Part shown: in pieces, positions 27,244 to 36,474 of the stretch | Position numbering within the stretch: the first letter of the stretch is position 1 | Layout: every line of letters starts with the position of its first letter | Assembly: GCF_002813425.1 (NCBI RefSeq) | Contig: NZ_PHUL01000001.1 | Location: forward strand, 3,293,001 to 3,357,000 | Length of the DNA stretch: 64,000 nt | Origin: Cellulophaga sp. RHA19 | Lineage (GTDB): Bacteria > Bacteroidota > Bacteroidia > Flavobacteriales > Flavobacteriaceae | Direction of reading: 5' to 3' | Position numbers and translations under genes: made by a program | Notes under the pieces: generated by a model | What the model saw: only the letters and a program-made list of their open reading frames with translations | The model's database searches: none | What the model was told of the DNA's origin: nothing

Positions 27244-29835
27244 TTATTTTTTTATCATTTTACCACTCCAAATAGCATTGTTAGAGCTAATTAACTTGTA
27301 AAGGTAAATTCCTGTTGCCAAACTAGACACGTTAACATCTATGCTATTTTGTCCTTGTTTTGCACTCCCAACTATAGTGTACGCAGGCATTAATGTTCCT
27401 GATACAGTATAAATTTCTAGTGTGTAAGTACTTGGTAACTCTTCAAAAAAGTATAGTGTTGTATTATTCTGTACAGGATTAGGTAATAATACAGATTTAG
27501 TCCTATTTTTTTCTAAATAAGCATTACGCTCTTCTGTGTTATTAAAATCAATATCAGACAATTGCAATTCTTTTTCCTGTAAAGAGCCATCACCAGACTT
27601 TAAGTTAAATAACAATACTTTTAATGAATTAAAATCTGTATCGCCACCAAATTCATTTTTAAAGTCATTGTCTTCTAGTACAAAACGTTGTTCCTCATTA
27701 GTTAATTCCACTGTTGTTACATACGGTTCTCCTGATGCTTTTAATAGTTTTACTTCTAATGTACCAGTGCCAGAAGCTGTAAAAGACAACTGCTTATATT
27801 CTGATAAATCTACTGCTAAAAACCTTGGATTAAACGCTCTGTAAGTACCAATATATTCTTGTGTTGTTCCTTTTAAATGTACATTACGCTCTATTCTATA
27901 CCCATCTCCTAAATAAGGCGAACTGTTTTGTTCCACTTCATACATTGTTACATCTGTAGTAGCTGTAGAACTATCTACTCCCCAAGGTGCATCTGCAACA
28001 AATAAATCATCCGGAGTATCTCCTTTTTCATTTTTAAGCCTAAAACCTAAATCAAACAAAGCACCAGTTTCTACAACTACTGTGTCTATATACCTATCTA
28101 AAGAAGCCTGTAATGTAACCATATCAGTTTCACTAGTTTCTGTTCTTTTTAAACCACCCTCCAAAGTCATTTTTTTAGATACGTTTGTGTTTACAACTGT
28201 CATTTCTACAGTACCGTTTGTATATTTTGCAGATCTTACAAATACAGGTGGTGGTGTAGAACCCTTATAACCTTCTATTGCAGCATTGGCTTCAAGCAGA
28301 GATAAAATTTCTTCTGCCATAACAACCAAATCATCTACAGAATTAGACCATATTTGAAAATTGTAAAACATATTATCTTTTTCATATGCATCAATATTCC
28401 AGTGAGACTCTACTGTAAAACTATTATTTGGATTAACTCTTGCAGAAAAAGACAAAGCAAACTCCTTGCTACCATCTGCTTGTTTAATTATAGATTTTAT
28501 AAAATTATTATCTCTTATATTTAAATTAGATACAGAAAGTAATTCTGCTCCTAAAAAACGATCGCATATAAATTTACTGTGTTCATAAACAGTATTATCT
28601 GTTTTTATAACCATTAGAGCACCAATGGTTTGCTCTCCTTTTAAATAATCTACAGAAAAAATATCACTTGCATTAGTTAATGCTAACAAATCTGCAGGAG
28701 AAGATTCTATTGTACTAGTTTCTCCTAAAACATTTAATGGTACAAGAGCAGATAACGGTATATTATCACTAGAATATTTTCCGCTTAATTTGTATCCTTT
28801 ATCTTTTATAACCTGCTTGGCTGTAGTTTTATCAAAAATATAATTGTTTTTTACTCTATTGTAATTTCTGTTTGTAATAAGGTTTGCAAGTCTATCATTA
28901 CTCTCTAAACCTCCATCATTACCTCCAGATGTTGTTGTAATTGCAGGACATAAACTAATTCCTGAACAAGAAGGATCATCACAATCTACAAGTCCGTCTC
29001 CGTCATCATCTATACCATTAATACAATCTTCTTGTGGTACTGGAGCTGTAGGACAACGTGCTCCGTCATTAGAAGAACTTGCTGGTCCAAAGGCAAAAAT
29101 ATTAGATATCATAAGGTTAGAACTTATGTTTTGCACCTCATTAATTTTGTAAACAGATCCTGTTTGGTTTGCAGATATATAAAGATTACCATCTACATCA
29201 AAATAAACAGCTCCATAGGTGTAATTAAAACCCGATAAGATTGGTACTTCACCCAAATCTTCTACGGCACCTGTTTCTGCTGTAATTCTATATAACCTAT
29301 TTGTACCTTTACTAACCGCATATAATTTACCGTCTACAGAATTAAAAGCCCAATCATGAATACTAATACTAGTATCCAAAGTATAAGATCCAATGTACCC
29401 TAAGTAATTATTAGATTCAGGATTTAAATCTATTGCGTAATATGTAGAACCTCCTGCCCTTAAATAATAAATTCCATCTAAGTTAATGTCTCCAACATAC
29501 TTATTTCCATTATTTGGTAATTCAGGAATAGTGTGCACTGTAGGCGTAAAGTCTTTACCTATTTGCACAATAGAAATTTGCGGAGAAGACAAATACCCCC
29601 AAATGTAACCATCTGCAGAGTTGTATGCTGCAGCATTAATGTTTCCTGGTACAACATCGGCTGCTACTAGGTATGAACTTCCAGATGCTAAATCTAGAGC
29701 ATAAATATCATTTGTTTGAAAGAGGTACGCATTATAATCGCACTCAAAAGGCTCTGACTGTGCAGTTGTACTTAAAGCACAGAATACCACACTAAGTAGC
29801 AGCAAGTAGGTTTTTAAAGGTAAAATTTTAGTCAT
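27244..29835 (-). CDS. T9SS-secreted protein with propeller-like N-terminal domain
   Basis: Large exported protein, 863 residues. A signal peptide (ending STTAQ, residue about 25) is followed by a domain with repeated short strand units (SGSSYLVAADVVPGNINAAAYN, DGKLYAVSKGTNRLYRI), reminiscent of a beta-propeller. A short acidic DDDGDGLVDCDDPSC segment near 280 resembles calcium-binding linkers. A long middle region of unknown function then leads to a C-terminal type A sorting domain (VLLPNPVQNNTTLYF to ATGIYLYKL). The sorting domain shows secretion by the type IX system and attachment or release at the surface. The substrate or partner is unknown. Confidence 0.8.
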   Translation of the reverse strand: MTKILPLKTYLLLLSVVFCALSTTAQSEPFECDYNAYLFQTNDIYALDLASGSSYLVAADVVPGNINAAAYNSADGYIWGYLSSPQISIVQIGKDFTPTVHTIPELPNNGNKYVGDINLDGIYYLRAGGSTYYAIDLNPESNNYLGYIGSYTLDTSISIHDWAFNSVDGKLYAVSKGTNRLYRITAETGAVEDLGEVPILSGFNYTYGAVYFDVDGNLYISANQTGSVYKINEVQNISSNLMISNIFAFGPASSSNDGARCPTAPVPQEDCINGIDDDGDGLVDCDDPSCSGISLCPAITTTSGGNDGGLESNDRLANLITNRNYNRVKNNYIFDKTTAKQVIKDKGYKLSGKYSSDNIPLSALVPLNVLGETSTIESSPADLLALTNASDIFSVDYLKGEQTIGALMVIKTDNTVYEHSKFICDRFLGAELLSVSNLNIRDNNFIKSIIKQADGSKEFALSFSARVNPNNSFTVESHWNIDAYEKDNMFYNFQIWSNSVDDLVVMAEEILSLLEANAAIEGYKGSTPPPVFVRSAKYTNGTVEMTVVNTNVSKKMTLEGGLKRTETSETDMVTLQASLDRYIDTVVVETGALFDLGFRLKNEKGDTPDDLFVADAPWGVDSSTATTDVTMYEVEQNSSPYLGDGYRIERNVHLKGTTQEYIGTYRAFNPRFLAVDLSEYKQLSFTASGTGTLEVKLLKASGEPYVTTVELTNEEQRFVLEDNDFKNEFGGDTDFNSLKVLLFNLKSGDGSLQEKELQLSDIDFNNTEERNAYLEKNRTKSVLLPNPVQNNTTLYFFEELPSTYTLEIYTVSGTLMPAYTIVGSAKQGQNSIDVNVSSLATGIYLYKLISSNNAIWSGKMIKK

Positions 29836-30276
29836 AATTAATGATTTGGGGCGTTAATTAATTACAGCAAAAATGCCTCTTTACTTCTTATTTTAGTAGT
29901 AGCACAAGATTAAAGGCTTATTTAGTGCGATAAAATGCTGTTTAGTGTAGACAAACGGTTAATTCGCAATAAAAGAGGCAAATAGACTCTTTTGTAAATA
30001 AAAATATAACAATTTATTATACTTCCAATACGAGTAAATAGTTTAATTTAGGGTATAGATTATTAAAATATTAAACCGTTTAACTGCTCTACAAGTATAA
30101 AAACAAAACAAATGTTCATATTTTTTTAAATTTTAACAAAAACTTAACTTGTTATATTATAGCTGATTAATAATACTAACTAAGAAAATAATAGAAATTA
30201 TGCTATTTTTTTACGAATCTAATTTTAAAATAAGCATTCCTTTTCTTAATTTGCAACACTGATACAATCAATTCTT
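29836..30276. other. Gene-free stretch between divergent genes
   Basis: It holds the upstream regions of the T9SS substrate (minus) and the acyl-CoA ligase (plus). No exact TAnnTTTG element is seen; the nearest are one-mismatch forms, CATTTTTG on minus near 29875 and TTAATTTG on plus near 30246. I see no RNA gene, repeat or small reading frame that I can support. Confidence 0.4.
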
Positions 30277-32046
30277 ATGCAAGAAGTAACTAGATTATTT
30301 GACTTTCCTTATTATCAATTAAAAGAGTACAACCTACAAAAGTCATTAGCAACTAAGCACAATGACAAGTGGGAATATATGTCTACCCAAGAGTACTTAG
30401 ACAAAGCAAATACAATGAGTAGAGCCCTATTAAGATTAGGTGTTTCTAAAAACGATAAAATTGCCGTGATATCTTCTACCAATAGAATGGAGTGGAATAT
30501 TATGGATATTGGTATTCTTCAATTGGGTGCGCAAAATGTACCTGTATACCCTACTATTTCAGAAGAAGATTATGCATATGTATTAAATCATTCTGAAGCA
30601 AAATATTGCTTTATTTCTTGTAAAGATGTTTTTGACAAAGTAAATCAAATAAAAGACCAAGTACCGTCTTTAATAGAAGTTTACTCTTTTGATGAATTAG
30701 ATAATTGTAAAAACTGGTCTGAAATTTTAGATCTTGGTAAAGACAAATCTAACCAAGATGAAGTAGAAAAATTAAAAGACTCTGTTAAGCCAACAGATTT
30801 GGCAACACTTATATACACTTCTGGTACAACCGGAAGACCTAAAGGTGTTATGTTATCACACGATAACCTAGTAAGCAACGCGTTAGAAAGTTTTAAAAGA
30901 ATACCAATAGCATTAGGAACATCAAAAGCCTTAAGCTTTTTACCATTGTGCCACGTATATGAGCGCATGCTTATTTACTTATATCAGTACTGTGGTGCAG
31001 CTATACACTATGCTCCCATAGACCAAATTAGTGAATATGCACAAGAAGTGCACCCACAAGTAATGACGGCTGTACCAAGATTATTAGAAAAAGTATACGA
31101 TAAAATTATTGCCAAAGGAACTGCTTTAACTGGTTTTCAAAAAAAAGCATTCTTTTGGGCTGTAGAAGTAGGTTTACAATATGAACCATACCAACAAAAT
31201 GGCTGGTGGTACGAGAAAAAATTAGGCTTGGCTAGGAAATTAGTTTTTAGCAAGTGGAAAGCTGCCCTTGGTGGCGAAGTTGGCGTTATGGCTTCTGGTA
31301 GTGCTGCCTTACAACCAAGACTTGCACGTGTATTTAACGCTGCTGGATTTGGTGTTATGGAAGGATACGGACTAACTGAAACATCGCCAGTAATATCTGT
31401 AAACGATATGCGTAATGGCGGATTTAGAATTGGTACCGTGGGTAAACCATTAGACCGCACAGAAGTTAAAATAGCTGAAGACGGAGAAATATGCATTAAA
31501 GGTCCACAAGTAATGATGGGCTATTACAAGGATGATGCTAAAACTGCAGAAGTAATTATAGACGGTTATTTTCATACAGGAGACATAGGAGAAATAGATT
31601 CAGATGGTTTCTTAAAAATTACAGACCGTAAAAAAGAAATGTTTAAAACATCTGGTGGTAAATATGTAGCTCCACAGTTATTAGAAAACAGATGTAAACA
31701 ATCTAGGTTTATAGATCAAGTAATGGTAATTGGTGAAGGCGAAAAAATGCCTGCAGCTTTTATTCAGCCAGATTTTGATTTTGTTAAAGAATGGGCTAAA
31801 CGTTACAATATTACCATTACAAGTAATGAGGACTTGGTTACTAATGAAAAGGTAATAGCTCGTTTTCAGGAAGAGGTAGACGCTGCCAATGAAAACTTTG
31901 CTAAATGGGAAAAAATTAAACAATTTAGACTTACTCCAGATGTTTGGAGTATAGAAGGCGGACAAGTTACTCCTACTTTAAAATTACGTAGAAAAATAAT
32001 AAAAGAGAAATACAAGGCTCTTTACAATGATATTTACGGATATTAA
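30277..32046 (+). CDS. Long-chain acyl-CoA synthetase
   Basis: AMP-forming fatty acid-CoA ligase, 589 residues, FadD/ACSL type. The P-loop YTSGTTGRPKGVMLSH is near residues 180-195, followed by GYGLTETSPVIS and the hinge segment YFHTGDIGEIDSDGFLKITDRKKE. The C-terminal part is long and ends in the ACSL-type GGQVTPTLKLRRK. It activates fatty acids for the fadN-fadA-fadE operon directly downstream, from which it is separated by an inverted repeat and the marR promoter. Confidence 0.93.
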   Translation: MQEVTRLFDFPYYQLKEYNLQKSLATKHNDKWEYMSTQEYLDKANTMSRALLRLGVSKNDKIAVISSTNRMEWNIMDIGILQLGAQNVPVYPTISEEDYAYVLNHSEAKYCFISCKDVFDKVNQIKDQVPSLIEVYSFDELDNCKNWSEILDLGKDKSNQDEVEKLKDSVKPTDLATLIYTSGTTGRPKGVMLSHDNLVSNALESFKRIPIALGTSKALSFLPLCHVYERMLIYLYQYCGAAIHYAPIDQISEYAQEVHPQVMTAVPRLLEKVYDKIIAKGTALTGFQKKAFFWAVEVGLQYEPYQQNGWWYEKKLGLARKLVFSKWKAALGGEVGVMASGSAALQPRLARVFNAAGFGVMEGYGLTETSPVISVNDMRNGGFRIGTVGKPLDRTEVKIAEDGEICIKGPQVMMGYYKDDAKTAEVIIDGYFHTGDIGEIDSDGFLKITDRKKEMFKTSGGKYVAPQLLENRCKQSRFIDQVMVIGEGEKMPAAFIQPDFDFVKEWAKRYNITITSNEDLVTNEKVIARFQEEVDAANENFAKWEKIKQFRLTPDVWSIEGGQVTPTLKLRRKIIKEKYKALYNDIYGY

Positions 32047-32052
32047 TTTTTT

Positions 32053-32086
32053 TTAGCTGCTAAGACTCTAAAACCTTAGCAGCTAA
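32053..32086. repeat. Perfect 12-bp inverted repeat
   Basis: TTAGCTGCTAAG and CTTAGCAGCTAA flank a 10-base loop, directly after the ligase gene. It is a strong hairpin, but the T run lies before it on the plus strand and no T run follows on either strand. It is therefore a non-canonical terminator, an mRNA 3' end stabiliser or a protein site. Confidence 0.5.
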
Positions 32087-32155
32087 TTAACTACACTTCT
32101 ACCCACTTTACTTAATTTTAATGTTAAGTATATATTAAGGACACATTTTTTCTTG

Positions 32156-32194
32156 AATTTATTATGCATGCATAATAAATTTTCACTATATTTG
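32156..32194 (+). promoter_or_regulatory. marR-fad operon promoter with palindromic operator
   Basis: AATTTATTATGCA and its reverse complement TGCATAATAAATT form a perfect, uninterrupted 26-bp palindrome (32156-32181). It ends five bases before the -7 element TATATTTG (32187-32194) and covers the -33 position. The size and place are typical of MarR-family autoregulation. Confidence 0.7.
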
Positions 32195-32214
32195 GTAACC
32201 TATTCAAATTACAA

Positions 32215-32649
32215 ATGAAAGAGATTACCATAGATTATGCTTTACGAGAAACTTGGCTAGCGGTAGCTAAGATGTATAATGAAGAAGCAAAAAACCATAA
32301 TAATACAATGGCAATGGCTTTTACTTTATTAAGCATAGACCCAAAAACAGGTACTGCATCTACTGCATTAGGACCAAAAATGGGGATGGAAGCCACCAGC
32401 TTATCTAGAATACTTAAAAGTTTAGAAGCAAAAGAGTTTATAGTTCGTAAACCCAACCCTAATGATGGCAGAGGTGTAATTATTCACTTAACAGATATTG
32501 GATTACAAAAAAGAACGTTATCTAAAGACACTGTCTTTCAGTTTAACAGTACTGTTAAAGCTAATATATCAGAAGAAAAGCTAAACAATTTTTTTGAGGT
32601 TACAGAAACAATCAACTCGCTTATAGCTAAAAAAGAGATTTTTAAATAA
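32215..32649 (+). CDS. MarR family transcriptional regulator
   Basis: Winged-helix regulator of 144 residues. The DNA-binding part contains GPKMGMEATSLSRILKSLEAKEFI (recognition helix and following strand) and the wing NPNDGRGVIIHLTDIG. N- and C-terminal helices form the dimer interface. It is the first gene of an operon with fadN, fadA and fadE (28 bases to fadN). The palindrome in its promoter suggests that it represses itself and the operon until a ligand, perhaps a fatty acyl-CoA, binds. Ligand identity is inference. Confidence 0.9.
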   Translation: MKEITIDYALRETWLAVAKMYNEEAKNHNNTMAMAFTLLSIDPKTGTASTALGPKMGMEATSLSRILKSLEAKEFIVRKPNPNDGRGVIIHLTDIGLQKRTLSKDTVFQFNSTVKANISEEKLNNFFEVTETINSLIAKKEIFK

Positions 32650-32677
32650 TATAACTAATAAATAGGTCTAAATAGAA

Positions 32678-35083
32678 ATGAACAAACACATTAAAAAAAT
32701 AGCCATAATTGGCTCTGGTATTATGGGTAGTGGCATTGCCTGTCACTTTGCAAATATTGGTGTAGAAGTGCTATTGTTAGACATTGTTCCTAGAGAACTA
32801 AACGACAAAGAAAAAGCAAAAGGCTTAACACTAGAAGATAAGGTAGTTAGGAATAGATTGGTAAACGATGCTCTAAAAGCTTCTTTAAAATCTAAACCCT
32901 CTCCTATTTACAGTCAAAAATTTGCAAACAGAATTACAACAGGTAACTTAGAAGATGATATTTCTAAAGTTGCAGATGTAGACTGGATTATGGAAGTTGT
33001 TGTTGAAAGGTTAGATATTAAACAACAAGTTTTTGAAAAATTAGAAAAATACAGAACTCCAGGTACGTTAATTACTTCTAACACTTCTGGTATTCCTATA
33101 CACTTTATGAGTGAAGGTCGTTCTGAAGATTTTCAGAAAAACTTCTGCGGAACTCACTTTTTTAATCCTGCACGTTACTTAAACTTATTTGAAATTATTC
33201 CGGGACCAAAAACTGATGCTGCGGTATTAGAATTTTTAAACGGTTACGGAGAGAAATTTTTAGGTAAAACATCTGTAGTAGTTAAAGATACACCTGCTTT
33301 TATAGGTAACCGTATTGGTATTTTTAGTATTCAAAGTTTATTTCACGCAGTTAAAGATTTAGACTTAACTATAGAAGAGGTAGATAAATTATCCGGACCA
33401 GTAATTGGTCGTCCTAAGTCTGCAACTTTCCGTACAGTAGATGTTGTTGGTTTAGATACTTTAGTACACGTAGCAAACGGTATTAGAGAAAACTGTCCTA
33501 AAGACGAACGTTTAGAGCTTTTTAAACTACCAGACTTCATTAATACAATGATGGAGAACAAATGGTTAGGAAGTAAAACGGGACAAGGTTTTTATAAAAA
33601 AACAGTTTCAGCAGAAGGTAAAAAAGAAATTTTATCTCTTGACTTAAACACATTAGAATACAGATCTGCTAAAAAAGCAAAATTTGCAACTTTAGAACTT
33701 ACCAAAACAGTAGATAAAGTAGTAGACAGATTTAAAATATTAGTAAAAGGAAAAGATAAAGCGGGTGAGTTTTACAGAAAAAGCTTTACTGCCTTATTTG
33801 CTTACGTATCTAATCGTATTCCAGAAATCACAGATGAGCTATATAAGATTGATGATGCAATGAAAGCTGGTTTTGGATGGGAACACGGTCCTTTTCAGAT
33901 TTGGGATGCAATTGGAGTAGAAAAAGGTATTGAATTAATGAAAGCCGAAGGTTTAGAGCCTGCTGCTTGGGTAAATGAAATGGTTGCTTCTGGCAATACA
34001 TCTTTTTACACAGTTAAAGATGGTGCTTCATTCTTTTATGACATTCCTTCTAAACAACAAGCAAAAATTCCAGGTCAGGATTCATTTATCATTCTAGACA
34101 ATATTAGAAAAACATCAGAAGTATTTAAAAATTCTGGCGTTGTTGTTGAAGATTTAGGTGATGGTATACTTAATGTTGAGTTCCAATCTAAAATGAACAC
34201 TATTGGTGGTGATGTTTTAGCAGGATTAAACAAAGCTATTGACCTTGCTGAAAAAGACTTTGCTGGATTAGTAGTAGGTAACCAAGCAGCAAACTTTTCT
34301 GTAGGTGCTAACATAGGTATGATATTTATGATGGCTGCTGAACAAGAGTATGATGAGCTAAATATGGCTATTAAATACTTCCAAGATACAATGATGCGTA
34401 TGCGTTACTCATCTATACCAACTATCTCTGCTCCTCACGGTATGGCATTAGGTGGTGGTTGTGAACTATCATTACACGCAGATAAAGTAGTTGCAGCTGC
34501 AGAAACTTATATGGGATTAGTAGAGTTTGGTGTAGGTGTTATACCAGGTGGTGGTGGTTCTAAAGAAATGGCTTTAAGAGCATCTGATCTTTTTAGCAAA
34601 GGAGATGTACAGTTAAATGTACTACAAGAGCATTTCTTAACTATTGGTATGGCAAAAGTATCTACTTCTGCTTATGAAGCCTTTGACTCTAACCTTTTAC
34701 AAAAAGGAAAAGATATAGTTGTTGTTAACAAAGCACGCCAAATAGCAGTTGCAAAGCAGCACGCTAAACTAATGGCAGATATGGGCTATACACAACCAGT
34801 ACGCAGAACAGATGTAAAAGTACTAGGTAAACAAGCTTTAGGTATGTTCCTAGTAGGTACAGATTCTATGGAAGATAGTAACTACATTAGTGAGCACGAT
34901 CATAAAATTGCAAATAAATTAGCTTATGTAATGGCTGGTGGAGATTTATCTGAACCAACATTGGTAAGTGAGCAATATTTATTGGATTTAGAGCGAGAAG
35001 CTTTCCTAAGTTTATGTACAGAACGTAAAACTCTAGAAAGAATTCAGCATATGTTAACTAAAGGGAAACCTCTTAGAAACTAG
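32678..35083 (+). CDS. fadN: 3-hydroxyacyl-CoA dehydrogenase/enoyl-CoA hydratase (FadN type)
   Basis: Bifunctional beta-oxidation enzyme, 801 residues. The dehydrogenase comes first: NAD-binding GSGIMGSGIACHFANIG at about 12-28, then NTSGIPIHFMSEG and GTHFFNPARY. The hydratase is C-terminal, with the oxyanion-hole and active-site regions NFSVGANIG and GGGCELSLHADKVVAA near 590-605. This order is the reverse of E. coli FadB and the same as Bacillus FadN. The gene order fadN-fadA-fadE also matches Bacillus subtilis. The 74-base gap to fadA contains a short repeat described below. Confidence 0.92.
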   Translation: MNKHIKKIAIIGSGIMGSGIACHFANIGVEVLLLDIVPRELNDKEKAKGLTLEDKVVRNRLVNDALKASLKSKPSPIYSQKFANRITTGNLEDDISKVADVDWIMEVVVERLDIKQQVFEKLEKYRTPGTLITSNTSGIPIHFMSEGRSEDFQKNFCGTHFFNPARYLNLFEIIPGPKTDAAVLEFLNGYGEKFLGKTSVVVKDTPAFIGNRIGIFSIQSLFHAVKDLDLTIEEVDKLSGPVIGRPKSATFRTVDVVGLDTLVHVANGIRENCPKDERLELFKLPDFINTMMENKWLGSKTGQGFYKKTVSAEGKKEILSLDLNTLEYRSAKKAKFATLELTKTVDKVVDRFKILVKGKDKAGEFYRKSFTALFAYVSNRIPEITDELYKIDDAMKAGFGWEHGPFQIWDAIGVEKGIELMKAEGLEPAAWVNEMVASGNTSFYTVKDGASFFYDIPSKQQAKIPGQDSFIILDNIRKTSEVFKNSGVVVEDLGDGILNVEFQSKMNTIGGDVLAGLNKAIDLAEKDFAGLVVGNQAANFSVGANIGMIFMMAAEQEYDELNMAIKYFQDTMMRMRYSSIPTISAPHGMALGGGCELSLHADKVVAAAETYMGLVEFGVGVIPGGGGSKEMALRASDLFSKGDVQLNVLQEHFLTIGMAKVSTSAYEAFDSNLLQKGKDIVVVNKARQIAVAKQHAKLMADMGYTQPVRRTDVKVLGKQALGMFLVGTDSMEDSNYISEHDHKIANKLAYVMAGGDLSEPTLVSEQYLLDLEREAFLSLCTERKTLERIQHMLTKGKPLRN

Positions 35084-35118
35084 AAACAAGAAGTAAGACT
35101 TGGAGATTCAAGAAAATT

Positions 35119-35149
35119 TGTCTTGACTCTTGATTCTATTAATCTTAAA
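35119..35149 (+). repeat. Intergenic repeat in fad operon, copy A
   Basis: This 31-base element starts TGTCTTGACTCTTGATTCTA and ends AATCTTAAA, and is found again before fadE (36427-36457) with 27 of 31 bases identical. Both copies lie just upstream of a start codon. Confidence 0.6.
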
Positions 35150-35157
35150 GAAAAAAA

Positions 35158-36348
35158 ATGAAAACAGCATATATAGTAAAAGCATACAGAACCGCAGTTG
35201 GTAAAGCACCAAAAGGCGTGTTCCGTTTTAAAAGAACAGATGAATTAGCTGCAGAAACCATTAAACATATGATGACTGAGCTACCTAGTTTAGATCCAAA
35301 GCGCATTGATGATGTTATTGTGGGTAACGCAATGCCAGAAGGTGCACAAGGTTTAAATATGGCACGTTTAATCTCTTTAATGGGATTAGATATTGTAGAT
35401 GTTCCTGGGGTAACTGTAAACCGTTTTTGTTCTTCCGGAATAGAAACAATTGGTATGGCTACTGCAAAAATACAAGCCGGTATGGCAGATTGTATTATTG
35501 CTGGTGGTGCAGAAAGTATGAGTAGTGTACCAATGACAGGTTTTAAACCAGAATTAAATTATGACATAGTTAAAGCTGGTCATGAAGATTATTATTGGGG
35601 AATGGGTAACACTGCAGAAGCGGTTGCAAAGCAGTTTAAAGTTTCTCGTGAAGACCAAGATGAATTTGCATTTAACTCTCATATGAAGGCGTTAAAAGCA
35701 CAAGCAGAAGATCGTTTTCAGGATCAAATAGTACCAATAGATGTAGAACAAACTTATGTTGATGCTAATGGTAAAAAAGCGACAAAGAAATATACCGTAA
35801 CTAAAGATGAAGGTCCACGTAAAGGAACAAGTAAAGAAGCTTTAGCTAAATTACGTGCTGTATTTGCTGCTGGTGGTAGTGTTACTGCAGGTAACTCGTC
35901 TCAAATGAGTGATGGTGCTGCTTTTGTAATGGTAATGAGCGAGGATATGGTTAAAGAGTTAAACTTAGAGCCAATTGCACGTTTAGTTAATTATGCAGCT
36001 GCAGGTGTAGAGCCTCGTATTATGGGTATTGGCCCAGTTAAAGCCATTCCAAAAGCATTAAAGCAAGCAGGTTTAAAACAAGAAGATTTAGGTTTAATTG
36101 AGTTAAACGAGGCATTTGCTTCTCAATCTTTAGCTGTAATTAGAGAATTAGATCTTAATCCAGATATTATAAACGTAAACGGTGGTGCAATTGCATTGGG
36201 TCACCCATTAGGTTGTACAGGAGCAAAACTTTCTGTTCAACTTTTTGATGAAATGCGTAAGCGTGATATGAAAGGTAAATATGGAGCCGTTACAATGTGC
36301 GTAGGTACAGGACAAGGGGCTTGCGGTATATTTGAGTTTCTTAATTAA
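35158..36348 (+). CDS. fadA: Acetyl-CoA C-acyltransferase (thiolase)
   Basis: Last step of the beta-oxidation cycle: thiolytic cleavage of 3-ketoacyl-CoA. It has 396 residues, full length. The acylated nucleophile is Cys91 in VNRFCSSGIETIG. The active-site His is in NVNGGAIALGHPLGCTGAK, and the second Cys is in MCVGTGQGACGIF. It is co-transcribed with fadN and fadE by position and strand. Confidence 0.95.
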   Translation: MKTAYIVKAYRTAVGKAPKGVFRFKRTDELAAETIKHMMTELPSLDPKRIDDVIVGNAMPEGAQGLNMARLISLMGLDIVDVPGVTVNRFCSSGIETIGMATAKIQAGMADCIIAGGAESMSSVPMTGFKPELNYDIVKAGHEDYYWGMGNTAEAVAKQFKVSREDQDEFAFNSHMKALKAQAEDRFQDQIVPIDVEQTYVDANGKKATKKYTVTKDEGPRKGTSKEALAKLRAVFAAGGSVTAGNSSQMSDGAAFVMVMSEDMVKELNLEPIARLVNYAAAGVEPRIMGIGPVKAIPKALKQAGLKQEDLGLIELNEAFASQSLAVIRELDLNPDIINVNGGAIALGHPLGCTGAKLSVQLFDEMRKRDMKGKYGAVTMCVGTGQGACGIFEFLN

Positions 36349-36426
36349 GAAATTCAAATAAATTAAATTTCAGAGGAAAATAAACAAATACAAAAATGAT
36401 TTCAAGTTTCAAATCCAGACTTAAGC

Positions 36427-36457
36427 TGTCTTGATTCTTGGTTCTAGAAATCTTAAA
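36427..36457 (+). repeat. Intergenic repeat in fad operon, copy B
   Basis: It begins TGTCTTGATTCTTGGTTCTA and ends AATCTTAAA, with four mismatches and no gaps against copy A at 35119-35149. It lies 18 bases before the fadE start. Confidence 0.6.
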
Positions 36458-36474
36458 ATCTAATAAAAAAACAA

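Noticed and set aside
29870..29985. Possible long inverted repeat GCCTCTTT to AAAGAGGC upstream of the acyl-CoA ligase
   Set aside because: Only eight bases pair well and the spacer is about 80 bases. It is too weak to report as a structure.
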